Positions 1 through 10,973 are shown, counted from the first letter of the stretch. The stretch is DNA of 64,000 bases from Spizellomyces punctatus DAOM BR117 (GCF_000182565.1 NW_015971537.1:2143299-2207298); one strand, 5' to 3'. Made by a program: numbers and translations. Notes: generated by a model not told the origin, from the letters alone.

Positions 1-1260
1 TTGATAAGATCTTTGCCGTAGTCAAAGAAAGCTTGGACGCGCAAATCGTGGCGTGCAATGAGGGAATCAAAATGATTTTCTGCCGATTCAATACGGCTGG
101 AGAGGGAAGGAGTCAACTCAAACGCGAGCTGTTGTGGGTTAGGCAGTTTGGAGGTAGCGCTGGGCGATCCATGGTTGATCTTGTTGCGATCAAGCCCAGT
201 GCATATCCAATCGCACATGTTGCTTGTAGGTGTACCGTCCATCATCGAGTGCTCGCCAAGGAAACCAGCCTTGCCATTTTCAAACACAATGAACTGCAGA
301 GGCTTGTCAAAGAAGCGGTTGCGTCCGTCTCCGTGCCAGCAAGCACGACTGGCTTCATCACGAGTGACGGGCGAACTGTCATCCAAGCAAACAACAAATG
401 CAGCTCGCTCAATAATGTCCAAAGAGGCGCGATTTTTAGGGGACTGCACAAGCTCTTCCCGGGTCTTTGTCCAGATATCTCTGTGCTCAGAGGTCAGAAC
501 GCCAATGGAAGGCGCTGCTTTATCACCGGCTTGATCATAGATTGCCTGAATTTGTCTGGATCGGCCGAATGTGAGTGGAGACCGTCATCAGCGTGCAACA
601 ACCGCCCAGCACATACCTTTCAATCTCAGCGGTTGAAAGTTGACGACCATCGGGATGACGGGTATCAAAGGTGAAAAACTGATTCTTGCGGATGACAACA
701 ACGTGAGTGTTTTGACGAGGATCCGACACCCGAGTGGTATCGGAGGGAATCTGAGGGATACGGCAAGCATTGAACATCCACTGATATTGATCCATAGACA
801 GAGCGCCGCCTTTAAACATTTCGGGCTTCAACTCCTCCTCGACGACAAGGCGCTTGAATTCCAGCGCACCAGTTATGAGGGCAGCGGCACGCGTTACAGG
901 AGCCTTCCATTCCTTTCTCAACTCATCCTTAAAAACGAAAAAGTAGGAAACATTGATAACGACCGGGTCTCTGTAACCCATATAGGACCAGTCGTTCCAC
1001 CAATCATACAGCCAGCTGGTCGACGAGGTGGCAGCGCGCTCCTGCAGTCGCTTGTGCAATTCCTCGCCCTTTCCGCCAGGAGCAATGAATTCTCGTACAA
1101 CTTTTTCAGAGTGTGCATATTCTGCGTCAGACAAGATGGGTTTCAAGCTGCGAAGGTACTTTGTCGCAGTTTCTTGAAGCGGAGCAACCGGCAACTTGGG
1201 AACAGCATGCTGTTGCGCAAAGAGGGGCTTGTTTGGTCCCGAGGGAGTGAGAGGATGCAT
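1..1260 (-). CDS. CRAT: Carnitine O-acetyltransferase, 5' part of gene (cut by window start)
   Basis: Choline/carnitine acyltransferase family: transfers acetyl groups between CoA and carnitine, letting acetyl units cross mitochondrial or peroxisomal membranes. Exon 1 is 1260-617 and exon 2 runs from 555 off the left edge. The 61-nt intron 616-556 (donor GTATGT, acceptor CCAG) restores frame and joins ...AEIER to QIQAIYDQ. About 400 residues are visible. They include the N-terminal LPKLPV...ETATKYL segment typical of the family, the WLYDWWNDW substrate region and, at about 230-250, the motif GFLGEHSMMDGTPT that carries the catalytic His. The frame stays open upstream of the Met at 1260 with Arg/Ser/Thr-rich residues (about 1261-1310), which could be a mitochondrial presequence from an unseen first exon. 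The C-terminal half lies outside the window. Family assignment is secure; the N-terminus is not. Confidence 0.93.
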
Positions 1261-1758
1261 GTTCAAGGCGGTAGTGGTGGCAATTGAACGGGTGCAAAGA
1301 GCTGAAAAAGAGTGCTAAAGAAACAAATCAGTTCCCGGGCAACTCCGTAGCAACCGAGACCATTTTGCCATTTACCTGAGTCGTCCGAGTCTGTAATGTG
1401 CGTGATAGCAATTGCGATGGAGCACGAAACAGCATTCTGCGCGTCCCCCGCAATCAAGATGGGAGACTTTAAAAAAAGTTTGAAATCGACGACGGGAAAA
1501 GCTGCTTGTCTCTTTTTATATTCGGAACTAATCCTCCCGAAAGACGCGGACCTTTTTGACTCGAACGTGTGTCACCCTCCATCGGAATTTAAAATTGCCT
1601 TCAAGCCGAAAGTTTTTATTTTCAAACAACAACGACGAGAACAACAACGACGAGAACAACGACGACGACGACAACGAGGACGACGACGACGACGAGGACA
1701 ATGTGTTTTCAACGTTGAAATATATATATATATATTATGTGCAAAGCAAGGACACAGA
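1261..1758. repeat. Intergenic stretch with (GAC/AAC) repeat and TA tract
   Basis: This is the gap between the carnitine acetyltransferase start and the 3' end of the zinc-finger gene. It holds a purine-rich imperfect triplet tract of GAC, GAG and AAC units at about 1625-1700, then an eight-unit TA run at about 1720-1736. Open frames across the tract encode only Gln/Arg or Asn/Asp runs and are repeat artefacts. The 5' leader of the acetyltransferase, and possibly its presequence exon, must also lie here. Confidence 0.6.
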
Positions 1759-2978
1759 CTAGTTTAGCAAATCTTGAATTCTGAATCGGTGTGCTTCGCT
1801 GGCCTTGGCCCCACTATTCTCCTCCTCCATGTCCCAGATAGTACCCATGTCTATCGATTGGGGTGCGCGAGCCAATTCTTGTGCGGCACAATGTGCCAAG
1901 GTCAACAGTGATGCATCGTCGCTGTCCGTCGCTGATTTGGGCGACGGCGCTTGTATGCTACCAGCAAGAACGGCATGGAGAGAAGAACGAGAGAGTTCCA
2001 CTTGTGCTGATTCCAGTGGGTCATGGCAAGCTGGAATCACGCACGGAGCATTTTCTACAGAATAGTAATCGCCACGGGTATGGTCCGTTTTGCAATCTTG
2101 GAAGCGTATCGTTGTTAGCAGCTTTTCCCCAAAATTTCATACTGTCATGACCATGCTTATCATACCTCGACAAAATTGTTGCATCGCATGTCGACTGTAA
2201 ATGTGGTCAACAAATGTCACCAAATCTCGAGTGCCGATGGCTGTACAGCCCTGAGAGTGTTTCTCAGGCTCGTGAGCATGTCGCCGTGCTTCTAAATGGT
2301 GCGACAAGTGATGACTGGTGAGGAGCGTTTTGCATCCCTTGACTGGACACTGATATAATGCTCGGTCTCCGTTTGCCACAACCACAACCGCCGCCGAGGC
2401 AAGCTCTCGAAGGCGTGCGGGGCATATAACTGGACCTCTAACGGGAATACTTTTCGATGGTGAAAGTGATACAGAGGACGGTGATGACTCTGAGGTCATG
2501 GAGACACTTGGCCGAGGTGAGGGAAGAAGGGCAGGATAGGGACGTGTGCGGGAACGGGAGGCTGAAATCAAGACGTGTGGGGAAGGTGCTTCAGACGAAT
2601 TTGGGGCTTCTCCAGAAGCTGAGGGTATGACAACATTCGGACGAAAGCTGTGTATCCGATAGTGACGTTGAAGTGCATCCATTCGGGAAAACCTGCAAGT
2701 TACCAGATAAGGATTCCTGGAAATAGCACTATATCCATTTTGCAAGCAGCAACATACCCTCTGCAGCATATTGTGCATGGATAGGGCTTCTCTCCGCTGT
2801 GTGTTAGCTGGTGGCGAACCAAGTGTTCCGTGCGCCGAAACGAAAGGTTACAGTCTGAGCATTTGTATCTCCTCTGCTGAACGGTGGATATGACGGTGTT
2901 GTCCATAGAACCAACGTCGTCCGTCATTGATGCGTCAACCTGTTGGTCGGTCTCTGCGCCGTCGGCGACACCGGCCAT
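1759..2978 (-). CDS. C2H2 zinc-finger protein (putative transcription factor), 361 aa
   Basis: Three exons: 2978-2758, 2692-2166 and 2096-1759, joined by 65- and 69-nt introns. Splicing keeps frame throughout (1086 nt). The first intron falls inside a zinc finger, and removing it restores a perfect second finger (CTIC..GF.....L..H...H). Two tandem classical C2H2 fingers lie at about residues 45-100 with a TGEKP-like linker (HSGEKPYP). A looser Cys/His cluster (CPVKGC...HHL...H) follows at about 185-215. The middle is rich in Ser and Pro and the C-terminus is acidic. Known for the family: paired fingers bind DNA. The specific target is not inferable. The start at 2978 is the first ATG before the fingers; the frame extends further upstream without ATG, so a short extra exon is possible. 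It is head to head with the Spindly gene. Confidence 0.8.
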
Positions 2979-3275
2979 GGCTACTATATGTCCTTTTCCC
3001 AAACCTCTTGCAAGCGGTGAAATCAAAATGTTGAAAAATCAAACCCTCCGGGCCGTGTGGGGAAGCCTTCCGCCAGCGATGCGCAAATAGCTGTGGCGAT
3101 TGGCGAAATTTCGTGATTTGGAATCGAACTTTGTGTACACATTAATCCGCATTATGCATTCGAATGGCATTCCAAGCTTACATTCGGACGTTGTCGGACA
3201 CGCTTGGTCAACTTTGCATCTCGTTCACGACGTTAGAATGCAGCCAGTGTTCTCGCCTTTCCAATCCCCGACAGA
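2979..3275. promoter_or_regulatory. Divergent promoter region, zinc-finger gene / Spindly gene
   Basis: A 297-bp gap separates the start codons of two head-to-head genes, so both promoters must lie here or overlap the 5' leaders. I see no TATA box or repeat and no convincing open frame. This is inference from gene arrangement. Confidence 0.5.
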
Positions 3276-5608
3276 ATGGCAAGGGGGCCATCCAACGACA
3301 GCCTGTCTTCGCCATACCGTGTTACCGTGTCTCATGGACAGCTAGATGCAGCTCTGCTTGCAAGTCCTGCTCCCGATACGTCGTCAGCAGAATTGAGGCG
3401 AAGATTGAGGGAAGCACAATGGGCTCTCAGGGAAAAGGACGAAGGTGCAAAAGAGTTTGGATTTGTCCAATACGATTTTATGAGTAACCTTTGTTTTCTC
3501 TAGCACTTGAAAAAAAGGATAATGGTACCTCATCTACTGTTTTGTGTAGCATGATATGAGCCGTTAACGTTTCGGTTCTGGCAGATTTAGTCATTGCAGC
3601 TGAACTGGGGTCGTCGCTATTGGAAGACAATGAGCGTCTCAAAGCTGAATGTGCAAAATTACTGGCAGAATACCGATCGACATCCGCAGTGGCTGTCGCC
3701 ATAGCCGCCCATCCGCCAACAGCTTTTTCGCCAACCTCTCTCCACAAACCGTCCACACCAGGTAGTGCGTCCTCTACACCCATCTCTGCGTCTCCTGGCA
3801 CCAATCTGCTTGAAGAGGCCAAGCGTCGAACAATAGCCATTGAGGCTGCGGCCTCTGCTCGTATTGGTGATCTTGAAGCTACCATTTTGGACCTGCAATC
3901 TCACGTGGATCGACTGAGGGCTGACATTCGCGCCTCTCAGGACGCCGAACGCGCACAAGAGCGTCGTTCGCAACGTCTAGAGAGTGAGAACGAGGTAATA
4001 TCACGAGACTTGGACGCCGCTGTGTCCAAGTGTCAAGAGTTGGAAGAGGAACGCAAGAAAATAGCAAAAGAAAAGGCGGAGCTCTTACGTCGGGTAAAGG
4101 ACGTAGGGGAAAGGGATAAGGAGTTGGAGGAACTAGCAGAGTTGAGAGATCGGTCCAAGGCATTAGAAGAGGTGGTGGTGCAACTTACTCATTCACGGGC
4201 AGAAATGGAGGCGGAGCTAGCCGAGGCTCTGCAAGACCGACGGCATGTGGACCAAAGATGTGAGGAACTGGAAGCAGTCGCTGAGGACTACCGGATGGAG
4301 AGCGAGCGACAGGCTGCTAGAATGGATGAGCTGGTTTGGGAATTAGAGTCATCAAGGGACTTGATCGCTAAATTACATTCACGTCTCGCCGTCCTGGAGC
4401 CCGCCAGGGATGGGCCGGAGGACGCAGGCGACCGAACTCTTTTTAGCGAGGTTGAAGATAGGCGACGAGAATTGGAAAATAGGCACCAGAATCTAACGCA
4501 AAAACACGCAGGGCTGCTTAAAGCACATTCCGTAACAATACATCAACAGGAACGAATGCGAAATCACATTTCAAGGTTGACTCAGCTTACAAGTGCTCGA
4601 CAGGGAGAACTCCGAATCCGTTTACTGGAAGAAGCTCTGGGGCAAGCAGAGAGCGAAAAGAGGGAGATGCAAGCAAAACTCGCCCTATTAGAGAAGGGGA
4701 GAGGGATAGAAACTGATTTAATCGGTGTGGAGGGGAGCAACGGACCAGATATGGGAACAGTCTCCCCAAGTCAATATGAAGTCCAGCTCGAGTGCCTTCG
4801 TCTGCGAGTTTCTCAATTGACTGAAGAGAACGACGATTTGAAACGAGAAGCCCGAACGGGTCGTATGCTAAAGTCTTTTGAGACCGAGAAATTGAGAAGC
4901 GTGGAAGCGGTCTTGAGAGAACGTGAAGAAGAGCTTTTAAGACTGAAATCAATTAATGCTCAGATCAAGTTTGATTTGGATGAAATGAAGTCGAGGTTCA
5001 AGAGAGCTCGGGGCCTGGATGCCGAGGGGTCAGACAAGGCGGCTACCGACGGCAAAGCAGTTGGGGCTAATACATCACCGACCAGCAAGTCGACCGGTGT
5101 CCAGACACAATGTCTCGTGGAGAAGAGTTTACATGATAAGGAAAGCCCTCCAAGAGAGGATCCCCGAAAATCACGAGACGTTGTATCTGAGCCATTGAAT
5201 GCTACTCACGGAAACAATACCTCTAGTTCCAACCAGGAAAACTCTGGTCCTTTGCCAACGGGCCAGAGTCTGCACGATAAGCCGTGTTCAAGCGCATCTT
5301 CTGAGGTTGACCCAGACGCATCCATTTGTTCCAACGCATCAACGATATCCAAGGCCAGTCAGCGTAGCTACCTAGCTACTGGTCGTGGAAAGTTACCACT
5401 ACAAGAAACACAACCCGTGGGAAAAATCATAACCAGCAACAATCTGAATGAGATCCCGCCATCCGCTTCACCGGGTGATTTGAGTAGCAAAAGCACAGGA
5501 ATTCTTAGTAAACGCGATGGGCCAGGAGGTCAAAAGGCAGGACCAACACAGGTGTACGTGGGACGCGAAAATGTTCGATCCGATGTAAATCAATGTAACC
5601 AGCAATAA
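3276..5608 (+). CDS. SPDL1: Spindly-type dynein-dynactin adaptor, 737 aa, C-terminal CAAX-like motif
   Basis: Exons 3276-3444, 3504-3524 (21-nt microexon) and 3585-5608; introns are 59 and 60 nt and the frame closes exactly. The protein is almost entirely coiled coil to about residue 500, followed by a Ser/Asn-rich tail. Two adaptor motifs are visible. One is a CC1-box-like VIAAELGSSLLEDN (about 66-79), which in BICD/Spindly adaptors binds dynein light intermediate chain. The other is the Spindly motif LFSEVEDRR (about 349-357), which in this family contacts the dynactin pointed end. The last four residues are CNQQ, a CAAX-like site in the same place as the farnesylated CPQQ end of human Spindly. 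In animals Spindly recruits dynein to kinetochores through RZZ. A 20-nt intron is also possible on paper between exons 1 and 2, but the 59-nt choice keeps the heptads continuous. Confidence 0.85.
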
Positions 5609-5743
5609 TAGAAAGTCTAGATTCGCCATTACAGAACACTATCGGGAATGCGCATGTGCATGAGGTCCCAGCTCGTCCTACCGGAAACCGCATTGTCCGG
5701 CAGACACTACGGCCTACGCTATGTACTGGGGGCTACACAAGTT

Positions 5744-6655
5744 TTAGACTGATGCTGACTCTGCTTTCTTGAGGGCATCACGCTCGGGGACCGTCAATGG
5801 GCCGCATAAGCCATGATACGACTTTACAAACTCATCAAACACCTTGAGCAGACAATGTAAGTGACAAGCAAGTCCTCACGTTTCACTTGCAGTTTGACGT
5901 ACCACGCCAGCGTGTTCTGGTCCGAAATGCTGCCCTGTCAATTCCCGTAATCCTTTCCAGAAAGCAGGGTTCCTTCCTTTTATTTTAAAGACATCTGTTG
6001 GTGAAGTAGATGATGTGTGGGTAGCTTTGGATCGACTATGTGCGGTGTCGGTTGGCGCTTCCTCATGCTTCTCCTGCGATGCAGCAACTGGCTTCTTCAA
6101 AAGATGGATGGTCGCTCCAGAGACGATTTCGTAATCCAACAAAGTCTTTGTGTCCACTAGTCCTTTGCCATTATAGACCAGCCGTTGCGCCGCAATGGGT
6201 ATACCAGCTTCAGTGGCTATACGGGATTTGATATCACCGATAGGTTCTAACCGTGCGGCACGGATAGTAAAAGCCTGTCCACCCTTTAATGGTTTGATGT
6301 TTATTTCTACTTCGTTTGCGGCAGGGGAAGTGGCCACATCGTCAGGCTCCTACGAGTACGCGGAACTGGTATTAGGTTTCCCTTTTGGTTATTCCTATGG
6401 GAATCTCAATCTGTCAAGATCTTACTCTTAGTGGAAATGGGCGGCTCGCGGGTGGAAGGGTAGCGTGGCAGTTTGCGAGGGGTGGCTCAAAATTGAGTTG
6501 GTACTGAATTGGCTGTGATGCTAGTTGATGGAGGAAATGAGTGGCAAACTTGAGCTGCAACAATGAAGAAGCACGCAATCAATGACTTTTGGTTTTCCCA
6601 GCTGCAAGTCTATCTGACACCTTACCTCCTCCGCTGGGCTCATTATAGTCGTCAT
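5744..6655 (-). CDS. GET5: Ubiquitin-like protein with Tugs-type C-terminus (GET5/UBL4 family), 191 aa
   Basis: Exons 6655-6626 (30 nt), 6349-5903 and 5842-5744; introns are 276 and 60 nt. The first exon supplies the only in-frame ATG, since the main exon has no ATG before its ubiquitin fold. Residues about 22-95 form a ubiquitin-like domain (INIKPLKGGQAFTI...LVYNGKGLVD). After a polar linker, residues about 135-185 (FWKGLRELTGQHFGPEHAG...) match the short C-terminal helical domain of UBL4A/Get5. In yeast and animals this protein joins Get4 and Sgt2/SGTA to hand tail-anchored proteins to Get3. The C-terminal residues and domain order argue against a generic ubiquitin-like protein. The gene is tail to tail with Spindly (135 bp) and head to head with ALYREF (257 bp). 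The 276-nt intron is long for this window and may hide something. Confidence 0.78.
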
Positions 6656-6912
6656 CTTGGCGAACGGTAGTTTATTCATTCGTCAGTGGCCAGCAGGTGG
6701 TCGCCCGTATGCGCTACTGGATGACTCATCATCACCATGGCAAAGCGCAACCCTCATCCGTCGACTTGCGACGCTTCTCGCCGTTCGGATTGCAAAAGCG
6801 CGACGAGCACCTAATAAAAGGATTAGACAAGTCTCTACGTTTCTCTGCCCGTCTGTCTGGAGGACATTAGCAAACACGTTATTACCCCCGTCAATCGTAA
6901 AGTTACGCAGCC

Positions 6913-8124
6913 ATGGATAAAATGGATCTGGTACAGATCGGTTTCTGCGGACGGTGCCTACAGCTCTCGTGCCACAGAAAAGTAGATTAACCTGTGCGTT
7001 ATACAGTCCCTAGATGAGATCATTGTCAAACGTCCAGGAAAGGGATCTCAGCGAGGAGGTCGTAACCAAAGAGGTCGCCGTACGCAACGTGCAGCACCCT
7101 ATCAGGTAAGCGTGGAATGACGGGAATCAACTCGTGGAGGTACGGCTCTCTTGCGTTCTAAACAGGTTCTCTGGCAGAGACCAACACGCCCTGGAAATGC
7201 TGATGGACAATGGAAACATGACCTTTTCGAAGGTGGAAGACGAAAGACGGGTGACTTGAGGACTCAAATTCAGCGTCCAGCTGTGTCCGGGACACTTAGC
7301 GACCGCGTACGTGGACTTGTGTCTGACACGATAGACACACCTCGACGAACCGTGCAACGGAACAATGCCGGTGGAGTTATGGTGGATCGGCTCGGACCTC
7401 CGGTTCGCTCAGTATCCAGTAAGCAAAATCCCATTGGATCATCCGGAAGTATTTCAATCAAAGGCGGTGCTGGTCCAGCCGTCATTCAAATTGAGAACTT
7501 GCACCCTGCAGCAACACCCGAGGACATCAAAGTAAGGCGTCACTTTAGAGACAGCGTTACGCGATCCACGGCATCGTCTAACATGTTTTGATGATTTGCC
7601 AGACATCCCTGTCTCCATATGGAAAGATTGTGGACTGCACTCTCACGTTCGATGCTCAAGGGCGATCATCTGGCGTGTGTACTGTGACGTTTGAAAGGAG
7701 AGATTCGGCTCAGAATGCAATCAACAAGCTAAATGGGCAAATTGCAGATGGTAATTCGTGTTGCATGTCAGAGTACTCGGCAATTGCGGAATTCTAATGG
7801 CGATGGATACCAGGTCGAGTGCTAAGGGTAACGGAGCTTCAATCCAAATTGACTATTGCGGGTGCAGCTTCAGTACAAAAGGCCAACAACACTGCGACCA
7901 GCACGTACGTGACTCATGTGAATCAATTATTCAGGAGAAGGTATTAACAGTCTTTTCTTCTTTTTAGTACCGTGTCGAACGGTGGAACAATGTACGCAGA
8001 TAGGTTAGGACCGGCAGTTCCTGCGAGTGGTAGAATAGTGCAACGTGGACAGGGTGTGTTGAGTCGTGTCGGTGGAAAAGCCAAGAGTGGGCGAGGTGGT
8101 ACGACGTTTTCAGTGTCGATTTGA
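6913..8124 (+). CDS. ALYREF: ALYREF/Yra1-type mRNA export factor, 292 aa
   Basis: Six exons: 6913-6930, 7007-7105, 7166-7531, 7603-7750, 7814-7904 and 7968-8124; introns are 60-76 nt and total coding length is 879 nt, in frame. The N-terminus carries the conserved REF box (MDKMDLSLDEIIVKRPG) followed by an Arg/Gly tract (GGRNQRGRRTQR). A single RRM spans about 145-225, with IQIENLHPAATPEDIK as the first strand region and GRSSGVCTVTFERRDSA as the RNP1-like strand. The C-terminus has a further Gly/Arg/Lys stretch. This is the adaptor that couples TREX and spliced mRNA to the Mex67/NXF1 export receptor in the nucleus. THOC1, another TREX component, lies at the other end of the window. No C-terminal REF helix was recognised with confidence. 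Confidence 0.87.
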
Positions 8125-8453
8125 AAATACATACGGATGTTTACGGTTTTGGTGCGTCTATTTGACTGGGACTGAACCCAATTTGGTTCAATCAGAACTG
8201 GGGATCTATTCAAACGACGCTGCCCTTTCTTGGTGGTGCCGTGAACTCTCCCAGATAATGTATTCCTTCCGTGACTTTCTGATGCATCTATTTGTGTATA
8301 TCGCTCCATATGATTTTATTCATCCTCCTATCTCTTGTATGGCTGTTTGGTCGTCACTAGAATTGCTCCTTTTCCATTGGCTGTCATCTGCTTGTTACAA
8401 GGTGAAATCCATGGGTATTCGTAGGGTGGGATACGTTTTGAAACAGCGGCTAT

Positions 8454-8853
8454 TTACATGTCTTCATCATCCATCACATATCCTCCGAGAACTCCCGCCA
8501 AGCGAAGTGCACGAGTTTGGTATGTTACAGATAGAACATCGTGCGCCAGCAATGCTTCCTCCTTCTAAAAACTAGTCAGGCTACAAGTCAGAGGCGAAAG
8601 CACAAAAGAACATGTCGCATACCAATCGGGATATTGCGTGTCGACAAAAGGTAGCTCCACTGAGGTCTTCGTAGCTGTGTCGGTCTGTGTTGCTTGCTGG
8701 TTGTCCTTTTGGAATTCCAAACTGTTTCGGTATTCTTCCTTCAGGACTAGGAGTTGCTGAGGAGCATCGCATGGTTGGATATTGACTTGCAGAGAGGCCA
8801 AAGGCCTTGCATGTGGAGAATGTTGTCCGACATGCTCGTCGAGGCAGTAGCAT
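8454..8853 (-). CDS. Unrecognised small protein, tentative two-exon gene, 113 aa
   Basis: Proposed exons are 8853-8623 and 8564-8454. The 58-nt intron has a GTATGC donor, a CTGAC/CTAG branch-like stretch and a TTTTTAG acceptor; both exons are whole numbers of codons and the frame runs to a TAA. The C-terminal exon (KEEALLAHDVLSVTYQTRAL...MDDEDM) reads like genuine protein, while the N-terminal exon is compositionally plain. Two other frames over 8575-8900 are also open, including one with QQLLVLKEEYRNSLEFQKDN, so the exon structure may be different. I do not recognise the family. An RFX X-box-like palindrome sits 83 bp upstream, which hints at a cilium-related role. Treat this as a candidate only. 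Confidence 0.35.
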
Positions 8854-8935
8854 TGCTTCGTTTTTTGCAGAGTGTTGTCGAGAGGTTTTTTGGATCAAAA
8901 CCTAGGATTTGACTTGCCCGAGAAATCAACCATAT

Positions 8936-8949
8936 GTTTCCATGGCAAC
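8936..8949. promoter_or_regulatory. X-box-like RFX site
   Basis: GTTTCCATGGCAAC on the plus strand, read as GTTGCCATGGAAAC on the minus strand, matches the 14-bp RFX consensus GTNRCC-ATGG... at 13 of 14 positions in either direction. In animals such sites 50-150 bp upstream of start codons mark ciliary genes; RFX proteins also exist in fungi (Crt1/Rfx1). It lies between the tentative small minus-strand gene and JJJ1, 109 bp before the JJJ1 ATG. Function is inferred. Confidence 0.45.
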
Positions 8950-9057
8950 AAGTCGCCGAGCAGAGTGGAACAGTGACATTTCACCTTGCGAACGACTTGA
9001 CTATCGAACTGCACCTAGAATGAACCCAGGTACACTTTGAGTATTGGTCTTTCAAGT

Positions 9058-10973
9058 ATGCGCACCTGCTATTATGAACTACTGGGAGTGGATAGAAAGG
9101 CCACTGCCGATGACTTGAAGAAGGTGAAGCATTGAACATGTCGTTTAGGGACGATAAGCTTGCAGCTAACAATATCCGTGATGTTTGTAACCTGTAGGCT
9201 TATCGGCGGAAGGCACTAGAGTTTCATCCGGACAAAAACATTGATAGAGTGGAAGAAGCAACTCGATTATTTGCAGAGGTACAGCAAGCCTATGAGGTTT
9301 TGTCGGATGAGCAGGAACGGGCTTGGTATGTGTATTTTTGAACCGGGTCGACATGATTGGTTCGGCACCTGATATTTCATGTCCGCAGCGTTCAAGTTGA
9401 CACTTGAATTTTCACCAGGTATGACAGCCACAGAGAGGCCATTTTGCGAGGCGATGACGAAAGCGCCGCTGCTGGCGGTAGCGCGGCATACATGGACATT
9501 ACAACGGTGGAGACTTTGATGCAGTACTTCAGCGCTGCTTGCTATAGTGGTTACGGTGATAATGGCAAAGGGTTTTACGCTTTGTACGGCGCTATCTTTC
9601 GCCGTCTCGAAGAAGAGGAGGAAGAAGCTGCTAGGATGGATTCGGAATCATTGGTCGACGATGAGGATTCCTTGCTAGGAAGCAGGGCCGACTTTGGGAC
9701 CTCCAGAGATCCATATGATGAACAACCCCGACTATTTTACAACAAGTTCCTGCACTTTGCAAGTGTCAAATCTTTTCGTTGGCATGATAAATACCGGCTG
9801 TCGGAAGCCCCGGATCGTCGTGTACGACGATTAATGGAAAAAGACAACAAACGCGCAAGAGAAGTTGCGAGAAGGGAATTCAATGAAGCCGTTCGTAATC
9901 TGGCAGCATTCGTGCGGAAACGAGATCCGCGATATAAAACATGGAAGGATGAACAAGAGAAAATTAGCAAAGAAAATGCCGTGGAAGAAACTAAGCGTCG
10001 AGCGGAGGAACGAAGAAGGGAGCGCGATCGACGAGCAGAAGAGTACGTGGTTCCAGAATGGGCCAAGGTTGCTGATGCGGAAAGGGATGCGGTTGTGGAA
10101 GCCGCTGCAGAACTGGAATTGGAGGAATTGTTCTGCCTGGCCTGCAACAAAGCTTTCAAAAGTGAGAAGCAGGTTAGTTTCGCAGATGTGTACTACTCCT
10201 GCCGAATGATTTCTCAAGTCAGTCTTTCTCCCCAGTTTGAAAACCATGAGCAATCCAAAAAGCATTTGCGCAATGTGGAAATCCTACGTGAGCACCTATT
10301 AGAGGACGAGGAGAATAATGGATGGCATGAAGAGATATCAGTGGACGACATTGATCCCGCTAGTGGCGAAGAAGAGCTTGAAGATGGTGGCGAGGGCACA
10401 GAGGGAACTGATAGTGATAATGACTCTCAGGATCCTATCACGACAGAGAAAGATGATAGCCTTAAGCACTTGCAGGAGGATGTTTCGGAGGAAGAGGAGG
10501 AAGGGGCAAATGAACCAGAGATCTCCACTCGCAAGAAGGCTGATAAGAAGAAGCGGCGAAAGCAGGCGCAGCGATTTGGTTGGGCTCAGTCGAACTCTGA
10601 AGATGAAACTTTGCCAAACGAGACAGGCGAAACCCGGGATCAGAATATGGATGCGTTGGTGGCCGGTGTGGAAAACGTGAACCTGGAGGGCTCGATTACC
10701 GAGAGCCTATCATTAGATGACCAGGCATCAGAATCAAACTCGAGTACAGTCAAGGGTAAAAGCCGAGCGAAGGAAAAACGTGCGCAGAGGGAGGCAAAGC
10801 GGGCTGCTGCGGTGGCTCTGGAGAAGGGAGGAGGCACTACAACCTGCAATGTCTGCGGTGAGGGGTTTCCATCCCGGACTAAGCTTTTTGATCATATCAA
10901 GCGATCGGGTCATGCAAATGCTGGTGGGCCAGTAGCTCCAGCTGGAAAAGCTACAAAGAAAGGACGGCGATAG
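9058..10973 (+). CDS. JJJ1: J-domain ribosome-biogenesis cochaperone JJJ1/DNAJC21, 561 aa
   Basis: Four exons: 9058-9123, 9198-9325, 9419-10172 and 10236-10973; introns are 74, 93 and 63 nt. The N-terminus is a full J domain ([12 protein letters not shown]...HPDKN), with the HPD motif encoded right after the first intron. A conserved family region follows ([25 protein letters not shown], about 85-110), then a charged Arg/Glu helix. Two U1-type C2H2 fingers follow: [23 protein letters not shown] at about 310, split by the third intron, and [23 protein letters not shown] near the C-terminus. An acidic stretch lies between them. JJJ1 works with Hsp70 in the cytosol to release Arx1 and recycle factors from the 60S subunit. 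Length and domain order fit the family (590 aa in yeast). Confidence 0.93.

Noticed and set aside
1396-1767. Plus-strand frames with Gln/Arg or Asn/Asp runs
   Set aside because: They arise from the GAC/AAC triplet tract; no non-repetitive protein sequence or splice partner.
3114-3130. tRNA B-box-like sequence (minus strand GTTCGATTCC)
   Set aside because: No A box at the right distance and no cloverleaf could be drawn.
3484-3503. 20-nt intron in the Spindly gene
   Set aside because: Far below the 51-nt minimum of well-supported introns here; donor 3445 gives a 59-nt intron and an unbroken coiled coil.
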